Shown here: positions 13,341-23,188 of the stretch, piece after piece
Layout: each line of letters begins with the position of its first letter
Position numbering within the stretch: the stretch's first letter is position 1
Assembly (NCBI GenBank): GCA_963556145.1
Contig: OY744464.1
Coordinates: forward strand, 2,480,001-2,544,000
Reading direction: 5' to 3'
Origin: Hygrocybe punicea
Taxonomy: Eukaryota > Basidiomycota > Agaricomycetes > Agaricales > Hygrophoraceae
DNA length: 64,000 bases
Made by a program: the position numbers and the translations under genes
Notes under the pieces: model-generated
What the model saw: the letters and a program-made list of their open reading frames with translations, nothing else
Databases searched by the model: none
What the model was told of the DNA's origin: nothing

Positions 13341-15106
13341 ATTGGCAGACATTGGCATTGGCATCGACTGAGTAGGATTGGCTTGACATTGGTGTCCAAT
13401 GTGAAATATTGGCAGACATTGGCATTGGCATCGCCTGGGTAGGATTGGCGTGACATTGGCATCACCTCTGCAATATTGGCAGACATTGGCATTGGCATCG
13501 CCTGGGTAGGATTGGCGTGACATTGGCATCACCTCTGCAATATTGGCAGACATTGGCATTGGCATCGCCCGGGTAGCATTGGCGTGACATTGGCATCACA
13601 TCTGCAATATTGGCAGACATTGGCATTGGCATCGACTGCGTAGCATTGGCGTGACATTGGCATCACATCTGCAATATTGGCAAACATTGTCATTGGCATC
13701 GCCCGGGTAGCATTGGCGTGACATTGGCATCACATCTGCAATATTGGCAGACATTGGCATTGGCATCGCCTGGGTAGGATTGGCGTGACATTGGCATCAC
13801 CTCTGCAATATTGGCAGACATTGGCATTGGCATCGCCCGGGTAGCATTGGCGTGACATTGGCATCACATCTGCAATATTGGCAGACATTGGCATTGGCAT
13901 CGACTGAGTAGGATTGGCTTGACATTGGTGTCCAATGTGAAATATTGGCAGACATTGGCATTGGCATCGCCTGGGTAGGATTGGCGTGACATTGGCATCA
14001 CCTCTGCAATATTGGCAGACATTGGCATTGGCATCGCCCGGGTAGCATTGGCGTGACATTGGCATCACATCTGCAATATTGGCAGACATTGGCATTGGCA
14101 TCGCCCGGGTAGCATTGGCGTGACATTGGCATCACATCTGCAATATTGGCAGACATTGGCATTGGCATCGCCCGGGTAGCATTGGCGTGACATTGGCATC
14201 ACCTCTGCAATATTGGCAGACATTGGCATTGGCATCGACTGCGTAGCATTGGCGTGACATTGGCATCACATCTGCAATATTGGCAAACATTGTCATTGGC
14301 ATCGCCCGGGTAGCATTGGCGTGACATTGGCATCACATCTGCAATATTGGCAGACATTGGCATTGGCATCGCCCGGGTAGCATTGGCGTGACATTGGCAT
14401 CACATCTGCAATATTGGCAGACATTGGCATTGGCATCGACTGAGTAGGATTGGCTTGACATTGGTGTCCAATGTGAAATATTGGCAGACATTGGCATTGG
14501 CATCGCCCGGGTAGGATTGGCGTGACATTGGCATCACCTCTGCAATATTGGCAGACATTGGCATTGGCATCGCCCGGGTAGCATTGGCGTGACATTGGCA
14601 TCACATCTGCAATATTGGCAGACATTGGCATTGGCATCGCCCGGGTAGGATTGGCGTGACATTGGCATCACCTCTGCAATATTGGCAGACATTGGCATTG
14701 GCATCGCCCGGGTAGCATTGGCGTGACATTGGCATCACATCTGCAATATTGGCAGACATTGGCATTGGCATCGACTGAGTAGGATTGGCTTGACATTGGT
14801 GTCCAATGTGAAATATTGGCAGACATTGGCATTGGCATCGCCTGGGTAGGATTGGCGTGACATTGGCATCACCTCTGCAATATTGGCAGACATTGGCATT
14901 GGCATCGCCCGGGTAGCATTGGCGTGACATTGGCATCACATCTGCAATACTAGTGGGGTGTGGGCCATTGCTTTGCATGGCAGGTTACTCGTCCCTTTTT
15001 AGTAATGAGAGAATAAGTGGATACAAATCATACAGTATTATGATGCTGCTATGATAATCAATATTTGCAAAGTTATTAATATTTCCTTTATTATTACATA
15101 CTGATG

Positions 15107-15128
15107 CCATTCAGATACCATTCAGATA
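15107..15128. repeat. 11-bp tandem duplication
   Basis: CCATTCAGATA occurs twice back to back, followed by CCATA. It is probably a simple replication-slippage product. Confidence 0.85.
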
Positions 15129-15412
15129 CCATACTACAATGATATAGCTTTCATAATTGATTATACCCTGTTCCTTCCAATTTGTCATAATGCAATATCA
15201 GATCCCAAATTGGCATCTTTCACATCAAGTTTGCAGTGTTCATGCTGGCATATATACAACTAATTTACTACTCTATCAGTAGTCATAGTTACTCTGTGAA
15301 AGTTTTACAGAATACATAGTAAGTATATCCAGAAACTCTAAGTATCTGAATTATTTGTCGGGTCAAGAATGACCTCCTGTGAGTATGGTAGAAATAAACA
15401 CATGTACAATGA

Positions 15413-15568
15413 CACCAACTGCACTTGTATTGGAACCACTTTGATAAGATCACTGGGTTTGATGATACCAGAATCAACAAGGTGACTGGTTCAGCTTGTG
15501 CACTAGCAATGCTTCCAATTCATGAAGCTGTGAAGTTGGTGACACAATGTTCTTGTGTAACAGTTTGA
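15413..15568 (+). pseudogene. Short open frame resembling the end of a PDZ domain (possible decayed exon)
   Basis: A 51-codon plus-strand frame runs from just after an in-frame TGA (15410-15412) to TGA at 15566-15568. It has no ATG before the conserved-looking part. Its second half reads DDTRINKVTGSAC, then a methionine and HEAVKLVTQ, ending CVTV. This follows the order of a PDZ C-terminal half: a GDxIxxVNG-like strand, a short loop, the helix HxEAVxLL, and a final VxLxV strand. The usual Asn of VNG is Thr here. No matching N-terminal half with the carboxylate-binding GLGF loop is visible in the frames upstream. It may be a fossil exon or pseudogene fragment, or a chance similarity. Confidence 0.25.
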
Positions 15569-15933
15569 TCAGTATTGAACACCTGAACCAATTCCAGCAC
15601 ACATGATGAAGATAGGTGTGACATGCACGAATGGAATTTATGGAACAGACAGTGTCTGTTGCACTGCAATGCTGCATACTGTGTCTGGGACACTGGCCCA
15701 ATGATTTACTGAAATCCATTCAGCCTGTTTTACCAGTATTGATAATGTATTAAGTATGAGGTGCATTGCAAGGATATGTAGCACTTGTACAGACCCATCC
15801 AATATACAGGTCATAATATTATGTCTACAATGGGATTGCCAAGGGTTGAAGGTGGAACATTGTATTATACCTCTTTGACAAGAAATCACTGCTTGCATTG
15901 GGAACGATTTCAATGTGCATATTATATATGACT

Positions 15934-15995
15934 CACTGGATGCAAGCCATAGTATTTCAACTCAAAATATCTTGAAGTTATCTGGAAATTAATCC
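15934..15995 (+). repeat. Left terminal inverted repeat of the MITE
   Basis: 62 bp from CACTGGATGC to GGAAATTAATCC. It matches the reverse complement of 16236-16297 at 55 positions, with the outermost 17 bases identical. Confidence 0.85.
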
Positions 15996-16235
15996 ATGTT
16001 ACTGTAATACAACATTGTGAGAAAATTTTTGAAAACCTTCTAAATAATGTCAGTTCGTTTTAAAGGAAGTTATCATAAAAGTATCTTGAGTGCTATCTTA
16101 AAAGAAATACAATTTCATAGTCTTTAAACATCTTGGTTTTCTTATAATGTTTATCATATCTTTATGATACCTGTGTACAAAAAATATGCACTACATATGT
16201 AAATGTTCTCTGCAAATGACATGTTAAAATAATAG

Positions 16236-16297
16236 GGATTAATTTCCAGGCAATTTCAAGATATTTTTATTAGAAATATTATGGCTTGCATCCAGTG
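16236..16297 (-). repeat. Right terminal inverted repeat of the MITE
   Basis: 62 bp from GGATTAATTTCCAG to GCATCCAGTG, complementary to the left terminal repeat. It is followed directly by the ACT target duplication. Confidence 0.85.
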
Positions 16298-16305
16298 ACT
16301 GCAAC

Positions 16306-16886
16306 ACAGACACATCTGATATAATGTGTGTACAATTGTGGGTGGAAGGGGAATGCATCAGAAAAAGGCTGGGACATCTACTGAACACTGACTGAACACT
16401 TTCGACCTGTACGACGAGTAGTCAATGTTTGCATTAATGATAATTCTAATACACATTGTACATGTAGCTACACAACAGATACATCGAATACGTTGTTCGT
16501 ACAACGATTTGTGCAAGGGAAATGCCACAGATGAAGGCTGGGACATCAACCGAACATCTTACCGAACATACCGAACACTTTGCAAGTAGTCAATGCTGGC
16601 ATTATTATTAATTCTAATACACATTGTACTGGTAGCTACACTACAGATACATCGAATACATTGTTCGTACAACGATTTGTGCAAGGGAAATGCCACAGAT
16701 GAAGGCTGGGACATCAACCGAACATCTTACCGAACATACCGAACACTTTGCAAGTAGTCAATGCTGGCATTAATATTAATTGTAATACACATTGTACATG
16801 TAGCTACACTACAGACACATCGAATACATTGTTCATATGACTATTTGCGCAAGGGGAATGCCCCACATGCAGGCTGCGGCATCTTC
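16306..16886. repeat. 168-bp tandem repeat (two full units plus degenerate ends)
   Basis: AGTAGTCAATG recurs at 16417, 16585 and 16753, exactly 168 bp apart. The units carry TAATACACATTGTAC, TAGCTACAC, GATACATCGAATAC, GATTTGTGCAAGGG, GGCTGGGACATC and a run of CCGAACAT motifs. Units 16417-16584 and 16585-16752 are nearly identical. The third runs to about 16886, where it changes into the 82-bp array. A more diverged partial unit lies upstream (16306-16416), with AAGGCTGGGACATCTACTG and CGACCTGTACGACGAGTAG. The first full unit holds a small hairpin, CGTTGT-TCGT-ACAACG (16491-16506). No coding capacity is evident. Confidence 0.85.
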
Positions 16887-16971
16887 GGTGTGTTTGGTGG
16901 ATGTGTTTGGTGTAGTATACCTAGTCATACCGGTACATGGACATCCACCAAACATGTCCACCAAACACACC
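16887..16971. repeat. Inverted repeat with alternative arms
   Basis: GGTGTGTTTGGTGGA (16887-16901) is perfectly complementary to TCCACCAAACACACC (16957-16971). The nested GTTTGGTGGATG (16892-16903) also pairs perfectly with CATCCACCAAAC (16942-16953). The two pairings exclude each other, giving alternative hairpins at the start of the 82-bp array. Confidence 0.8.
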
Positions 16972-17440
16972 AGATGTGTTTGGTGTAGTATACCTAGTCA
17001 TATTGGCTTACCAACATCCACCGAACATGTCAACCGAACACACCAGTTCAACATGTTCAATGTGTTCAGGGTAGTATATCTGGTTATACCAGTGTACTGA
17101 CATGCACCGAACATGTCCACCGAACATGTTCGATGTGTTCGGTGTCATATATCTGGTCATACCAGTTTACTGACATGCACCGAACATCTTCACCAAACAC
17201 ACCGAACATGTTCGATGTGTTCAGTGTAGTATATCAGGTCATACCAGTTCACTGACCTGCACCGAACATGTCCACCGAACACACCGAACATGTTCGATGT
17301 GTTCGGTGTCGTATATCTGGTCATACTAGTTTACTGACATGCACCGAACATGTCCACAGAACACACTGAACATGTTCGATGTGTTCGGTGTCGTATATCC
17401 GGTCACACCGGTTTACTTACATGCACTGAACATGTCCACC
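16887..17440. repeat. Palindrome-rich tandem array, unit about 82 bp
   Basis: The anchor GTATAYC recurs with TATACC at 16916 and 16989 and TATATC at 17075, 17148, 17230, 17312 and 17394. The spacings are 73, 86, 73, 82, 82 and 82 bp, so the modal unit is 82 bp and others have indels. A typical unit reads GGTCATACCAGTTTACTGAC, then CACCGAACATGTCCACCG, then ACACCGAACATGTTCG, then ATGTGTTCGGTGTCGTATA. The segment around GAACATGTTC is a nearly perfect palindrome about 32 bp long (CCGAACACA...TGTGTTCGG). The motif CCGAACAT also ends the 168-bp unit, so the array may have grown from that part. Plus-strand open frames here (up to 87 codons) only reflect the repeat. Confidence 0.85.
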
Positions 17441-17446
17441 AAAACA

Positions 17447-17625
17447 CCATACAGATGTTTGTGCAAACGACTGCACCAGATTAAAGCTGGGACACCTACC
17501 AAACACTCACCGCACACATTTGGACCTGTGTGACAAGTGTACAATGGACACTGTTTGACCTCATTTCATTATCAACAATTCTATTACACACAGTAGATGT
17601 AACTACATGACAGATAGCACTTACA
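17447..17625. repeat. Degenerate downstream copy of the 168-bp repeat
   Basis: The order CAGATGTTTGTGCAAACG, AAAGCTGGGACACCTACC, AAACACTCACCG, GGACCTGTGTGACAAG, TACAATG, ATTCTATTACACAC, GTAACTACATGACAGATA follows the order of motifs in the 168-bp unit. It shares GACCTGT..GAC with the degenerate upstream unit (16306-16416) rather than with the two homogenised units. The two diverged copies therefore bracket the expanded arrays. Confidence 0.65.
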
Positions 17626-17817
17626 TATTTTTCATTCATACACGGCACATTGCATTACCAATGCCTGTGATTATTATAAGACACTGATTGCAATTGCAAT
17701 ACCAACAAAATATAACACTACCCATTTCCAAATTGGTTGCTGTGATCCGGCTGCCTTATTGTTCTTGCTGATTGAGACAACAAATTCTCACACTCAACTC
17801 CGCCCAGTCACACGGTT
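17626..17817. other. Unique segment, nothing recognised
   Basis: About 190 bp of AT-rich sequence, including TTGCAATTGCAA, between the degenerate 168-bp copy and the 22-bp repeat. There is no open frame of note and no structural RNA that I can recognise. Confidence 0.6.
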
Positions 17818-17883
17818 TTATAATTATTCCCAGGGCTTCAAAATTGTTCCCACAGTTTCACAAAATTGTTCCCACGGCTTGGC
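17818..17883. repeat. 22-bp tandem repeat, three copies
   Basis: Two clear copies start AAAATTGTTCCCAC at 17840 and 17862, and a more diverged copy (AATTATTCCCAGGGCTTC) lies at 17818-17839. The array ends 66 bp before the right satellite junction. Short subterminal repeats of this kind occur near the ends of some DNA transposons, but no matching structure is found at the left edge of the island. Confidence 0.75.
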
Positions 17884-20080
17884 AAATTAGAGTCTGACCC
17901 TGAGTTTGAGAATCCACCGTATAGAACGATTCCCTTATAGGGACTCGTAATTGGCAGACATTGGCATTGGCATCGACTGAGTAGGATTGGCTTGACATTG
18001 GTGTCCAATGTGAAATATTGGCAGACATTGGCATTGGCATTGCCCGGGTAGGATTGGCGTGACATTGGCATCACCTCTGCAATATTGGCAGACATTGGCA
18101 TTGGCATCGACTGAGTAGGATTGGCTTGACATTGGTGTCCAATGTGAAATATTGGCAGACATTGGCATTGGCATCGCCTGGGTAGGATTGGCTTGACATT
18201 GGTGTCCAATGTGAAATATTGGCAGACATTGGCATTGGCATCGCCCGGGTAGGATTGGCGTGACATTGGCATCACCTCTGCAATATTGGCAGACATTGGC
18301 ATTGGCATCGACTGAGTAGGATTGGCTTGACATTGGTGTCCAATGTGAAATATTGGCAGACATTGGCATTGGCATCGCCTGGGTAGGATTGGCTTGACAT
18401 TGGTGTCCAATTTGAAATATTGGCAGACATTGGCATTGGCATCGCCTGGGTAGGATTGGCTTGACATTGGTGTCCAATTTGAAATATTGGCAGACATTGG
18501 CATTGGCATCGACTGAGTAGGATTGGCTTGACATTGGTGTCCAATGTGAAATATTGGCAGACATTGGCATTGGCATCGCCCGGGTAGCATTGGCGTGACA
18601 TTGGCATCACATCTGCAATATTGGCAGACATTGGCATTGGCATCGACTGCGTAGCATTGGCGTGACATTGGCATCACATCTGCGATATTGGCAAACATTG
18701 GCATTGGCATCGCCCGGGTAGGATTGGCGTGACATTGGCATCACCTCTGCAATATTGGCAGACATTGGCATTGGCATCGCCCGGGTAGGATTGGCGTGAC
18801 ATTGGCATCACCTCTGCAATATTGGCAGACATTGGCATTGGCATCGCCCGGGTAGCATTGGCGTGACATTGGCATCACATCTGCAATATTGGCAGACATT
18901 GGCATTGGCATCGCCCGGGTAGGATTGGCGTGACATTGGCATCACATCTGCAATATTGGCAGACATTGGCATTGGCATCGACTGAGTAGGATTGGCTTGA
19001 CATTGGGTTCCAATGTGAAATATTGGCAGACATTGGCATTGGCATCGCCCGGGTAGGATTGGCATGACATTGGCATCACCTCTGCAATATTGGCAGACAT
19101 TGGCATTGGCATCGCCCGGGTAGCATTGGCGTGACATTGGCATCACATCTGCAATATTGGCAGACATTGGCATTGGCATCGCCCGGGTAGCATTGGCGTG
19201 ACATTGGCATCACATCTGCAATATTGGCAGACATTGGCATTGGCATCGCCCGGGTAGCATTGGCGTGACATTGGCATCACATCTGCAATATTGGCAGACA
19301 TTGGCATTGGCATCGCCCGGGTAGCATTGGCGTGACATTGGCATCACCTCTGCAATATTGGCAGACATTGGCATTGGCATCGACTGAGTAGGATTGGCTT
19401 GACATTGGCATCACATCTGCGATATTGGCAAACATTGGCATTGGCATCGCCCGGGTAGCATTGGCGTGACATTGGCATCACATCTGCAATATTGGCAGAC
19501 ATTGGCATTGGCATCGACTGAGTAGGATTGGCTTGACATTGGTGTCCAATGTGAAATATTGGCAGACATTGGCATTGGCATCGCCTGGGTAGGATTGGCT
19601 TGACATTGGTGTCCAATTTGAAATATTGGCAGACATTGGCATTGGCATCGACTGAGTAGGATTGGCTTGACATTGGTGTCCAATGTGAAATATTGGCAGA
19701 CATTGGCATTGACATCGACTGAGTAGGATTGGCTTGACATTGGTGTCCAATGTGAAATATTGGCAGACATTGGCATTGGCATCGCCCGGGTAGGATTGGC
19801 ATGACATTGGCATCACCTCTGCAATATTGGCAGACATTGGCATTGGCATCGACTGAGTAGGATTGGCTTGACATTGGTGTCCAATGTGAAATATTGGCAG
19901 ACATTGGCATTGGCATCGCCCGGGTAGCATTGGCGTGACATTGGCATCACATCTGCAATATTGGCAGACATTGGCATTGGCATCGCCCGGGTAGCATTGG
20001 CGTGACATTGGCATCACCTCTGCAATATTGGCAGACATTGGCATTGGCATCGACTGAGTAGGATTGGCTTGACATTGGCA

Positions 20081-23000
20081 TCACATCTGCGATATTGGCA
20101 AACATTGGCATTGGCATCGCCCGGGTAGCATTGGCGTGACATTGGCATCACATCTGCAATATTGGCAGACATTGGCATTGGCATCGCCCGGGTAGCATTG
20201 GCGTGACATTGGCATCACATCTGCAATATTGGCAGACATTGGCATTGGCATCGACTGAGTAGGATTGGCTTGACATTGGTGTCCAATGTGAAATATTGGC
20301 AGACATTGGCATTGGCATCGCCCGGGTAGCATTGGCGTGACATTGGCATCACATCTGCAATATTGGCAGACATTGGCATTGGCATCGACTGAGTAGGATT
20401 GGCTTGACATTGGTGTCCAATGTGAAATATTGGCAGACATTGGCATTGGCATCGCCTGGGTAGGATTGGCTTGACATTGGTGTCCAATTTGAAATATTGG
20501 CAGACATTGGCATTGGCATCGACTGAGTAGGATTGGCTTGACATTGGTGTCCAATGTGAAATATTGGCAGACATTGACATTGGCATCGCCTGGGTAGGAT
20601 TGGCTTGACATTGGTGTCCAATTTGAAATATTGGCAGACATTGGCATTGGCATCGCCCGGGTAGCATTGGCGTGACATTGACATCACCTCTGCAATATTG
20701 GCAGACATTGGCATTGGCATCGCCCGGGTAGCATTGGCGTGACATTGGCATCACATCTGCAATATTGGCAGACATTGGCATTGGCATCGCCCGGGTAGCA
20801 TTGGCATGACATTGGCATCACATCTGCAATATTGGCAGACATTGGCATTGGCATCGACTGAGTAGGATTGGCTTGACATTGGTGTCCAATGTGAAATATT
20901 GGCAGACATTGGCATTGGCATCGCCCGGGTAGCATTGGCGTGACATTGGCATCACATCTGCAATATTGGCAGACATTGGCATTGGCATCGACTGCGTAGC
21001 ATTGGCGTGACATTGGCATCACATCTGCAATATTGGCAGACATTGGCATTGGCATCGACTGAGTAGGATTGGCTTGACATTGGGTTCCAATGTGAAATAT
21101 TGGCAGACATTGGCATTGGCATCGCCCGGGTAGCATTGGCGTGACATTGGCATCACATCTGCAATATTGGCAGACATTGGCATTGGCATCGACTGAGTAG
21201 GATTGGCTTGACATTGGTGTCCAATGTGAAATATTGGCAGACATTGGCATTGGCATCGCCCGGGTAGGATTGGCATGACATTGGCATCACCTCTGCAATA
21301 TTGGCAGACATTGGCATTGGCATCGCCCGGGTAGCATTGGCGTGACATTGGCATCACATCTGCAATATTGGCAGACATTGGCATTGGCATCGACTGAGTA
21401 GGATTGGCTTGACATTGGTGTCCAATGTGAAATATTGGCAGACATTGGCATTGGCATCGCCCGGGTAGGATTGGCGTGACATTGGCATCACCTCTGCAAT
21501 ATTGGCAGACATTGGCATTGGCATCGCCCGGGTAGCATTGGCGTGACATTGGCATCACATCTGCAATATTGGCAGACATTGGCATTGGCATCGACTGAGT
21601 AGGATTGGCTTGACATTGGTGTCCAATGTGAAATATTGGCAGACATTGGCATTGGCATCGCCCGGGTAGGATTGGCGTGACATTGGCATCACCTCTGCAA
21701 TATTGGCAGACATTGGCATTGGCATCGCCCGGGTAGCATTGGCGTGACATTGGCATCACATCTGCAATATTGGCAGACATTGGCATTGGCATCGCCCGGG
21801 TAGCATTGGCGTGACATTGGCATCACATCTGCAATATTGGCAGACATTGGCATTGGCATCGACTGAGTAGGATTGGCTTGACATTGGTGTCCAATGTGAA
21901 ATATTGGCAGACATTGGCATTGGCATCGCCCGGGTAGCACTGGCGTGACATTGGCATCACATCTGCAATATTGGCAGACATTGGCATTGGCATCGACTGA
22001 GTAGGATTGGCTTGACATTGGTGTCCAATGTGAAATATTGGCAGACATTGGCATTGGCATCGCCCGGGTAGCATTGGCGTGACATTGGCATCACATCTGC
22101 AATATTGGCAGACATTGGCATTGGCATCGACTGCGTAGCATTGGCGTGACATTGGCATCACATCTGCGATATTGGCAAACATTGGCATTGGCATCGCCCG
22201 GGTAGCATTGGCGTGACATTGGCATCACATCTGCAATATTGGCAGACATTGGCATTGGCATCGACTGAGTAGGATTGGCTTGACATTGGTGTCCAATGTG
22301 AAATATTGGCAGACATTGGCATTGGCATCGCCTGGGTAGGATTGGCGTGACATTGGCATCACCTCTGCAATATTGGCAGACATTGGCATTGACATCGACT
22401 GAGTAGGATTGGCTTGACATTGGTGTCCAATGTGAAATATTGGCAGACATTGGCATTGGCATCGCCCGGGTAGCATTGGCGTGACATTGGCATCACATCT
22501 GCAATATTGGCAGACATTGGCATTGGCATCGACTGAGTAGGATTGGCTTGACATTGGTGTCCAATGTGAAATATTGGCAGACATTGGCATTGGCATCGCC
22601 CGGGTAGCATTGGCGTGACATTGGCATCACATCTGCAATATTGGCAGACATTGGCATTGGCATCGACTGAGTAGGATTGGCTTGACATTGGTGTCCAATG
22701 TGAAATATTGGCAGACATTGGCATTGGCATCGCCTGGGTAGGATTGGCTTGACATTGGTGTCCAATTTGAAATATTGGCAGACATTGGCATTGGCATCGA
22801 CTGAGTAGGATTGGCTTGACATTGGTGTCCAATGTGAAATATTGGCAGACATTGACATTGGCATCGCCTGGGTAGGATTGGCTTGACATTGGTGTCCAAT
22901 TTGAAATATTGGCAGACATTGGCATTGGCATCGCCCGGGTAGCATTGGCGTGACATTGACATCACCTCTGCAATATTGGCAGACATTGGCATTGGCATCG

Positions 23001-23188
23001 CCCGGGTAGCATTGGCGTGACATTGGCATCACATCTGCAATATTGGCAGACATTGGCATTGGCATCGCCCGGGTAGCATTGGCATGACATTGGCATCACA
23101 TCTGCAATATTGGCAGACATTGGCATTGGCATCGACTGAGTAGGATTGGCTTGACATTGGTGTCCAATGTGAAATATTGGCAGACATT
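20081..23188. repeat. 2278-bp (34-monomer) duplication
   Basis: The segment 20081-20910 recurs at 22359-23188, including the rare CCAATTTGAAAT monomers, the ATTGACATTGGCATCGCC change and the GGCATGACATT variant near 20800 and 23080. The duplicated piece is about 830 bp at an offset of 34 monomers. The sequence between the copies is ordinary A/B satellite. Confidence 0.8.

Larger units (their letters stand above)
1..14948. repeat. 67-bp satellite array, left block (223 complete monomers)
   Basis: Head-to-tail monomers starting at ATTGGCAGAC, the first complete one at 18 after 17 bases of a cut monomer. The length from 18 to 14948 equals exactly 223 monomers of 67 bp minus five 2-bp deletions, so there is no other net length change in about 15 kb. 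Subtypes B (GACTGAGTAGG, GTGTCCAATGTGAAAT) and A (GCCTGGGTAGG or GCCCGGGTAGC, GCATCACATCTGCAAT or GCATCACCTCTGCAAT) are interspersed. Local variants include GAATGAGTAGG (about 3.0-9.1 kb) and AAACATTGTCATTGG, which recurs from 1.96 to 14.3 kb and is absent from the right block. GC is about 45% in B and 52% in A with CCCGGG. The minus strand is open in long stretches only because 67 is not divisible by 3. Known biology: such arrays are typical of heterochromatin. Whether this one is centromeric cannot be read from the sequence. Confidence 0.98.
14949..15930. other. Unique AT-rich segment without a recognisable gene
   Basis: About 1 kb of non-repetitive sequence between the left satellite edge and the MITE. 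Minus-strand frames of 63, 81 and 91 codons (15289-15480, 15474-15719, 15638-15913) overlap each other in different frames and show no domain, signal peptide or compositional sign of coding that I recognise. The only stretch that resembles a known protein fold is the short plus-strand frame at 15413-15568. No promoter or polyadenylation signal can be tied to a transcript. Confidence 0.6.
15934..16297. mobile_element. 364-bp non-autonomous DNA transposon (CACTA/EnSpm-like MITE)
   Basis: The two ends are 62-bp inverted repeats with 55 of 62 positions matching. The left end starts CACTGGATGCAAGCCAT and the right end is its complement, finishing CATCCAGTG. Both sides are flanked by ACT (15931-15933 and 16298-16300), a 3-bp target duplication. 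Known for the superfamily: CACTA/EnSpm elements start with CACT(A/G) and duplicate 2-4 bp, usually 3; Chapaev elements also start with CAC but usually duplicate 4 bp. The 240-bp interior is AT-rich, has no coding frame and no trace of a transposase, so the element depends on an enzyme encoded elsewhere. The 11% divergence between ends suggests it is not recent. The superfamily assignment is inference from termini only. Confidence 0.75.
14949..17949. other. Non-satellite island interrupting the array (3001 bp)
   Basis: The left satellite block ends after the complete monomer at 14948 (TCTGCAAT) and the right block restarts at 17950 with base 1 of a monomer. The island therefore sits exactly between two monomers without shifting register. 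It is AT-richer than the satellite and contains no satellite monomer. Its left edge is ACTAGTGGGGTGTGGGCC and its right edge TTATAGGGACTCGTA. Only one base (A) is ambiguous at the junctions. I see no convincing target-site duplication and no long terminal inverted or direct repeat for the island as a whole. It could be an insertion, or old flanking DNA kept at a recombination boundary. Confidence 0.9.

Noticed and set aside
15289..15913. Minus-strand frames of 63, 81 and 91 codons in the island
   Set aside because: They overlap one another in different frames, show no domain or consistent codon bias, and match nothing I recognise, including transposases and reverse transcriptases.
16491..16506. 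CGTTGT-TCGT-ACAACG as a regulatory hairpin or terminator
   Set aside because: It is short, and in the next 168-bp unit the left arm has changed to CATTGT, so it is not maintained.
16761..17533. Plus-strand frames of 64-87 codons over the 168-bp and 82-bp repeats
   Set aside because: Their peptides repeat with the DNA units and shift frame between units (73, 82 and 86 bp). They carry no independent evidence of coding.
14985..17949. Terminal inverted repeats for the whole island (TACTCGTCCCT near 14986 versus TACGAGTCCCT on the complement of the right edge)
   Set aside because: Only 9 of 11 bases match, the left copy lies about 37 bp inside the edge, and similarity stops at once. This is too weak to define a transposon.
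17838..18710. Minus-strand frame of 290 codons crossing from satellite into the island
   Set aside because: Only the last 40 or so codons leave the repeat, and they run through unique sequence and the 22-bp tandem repeat without any recognisable domain. It is a readthrough of the satellite frame.
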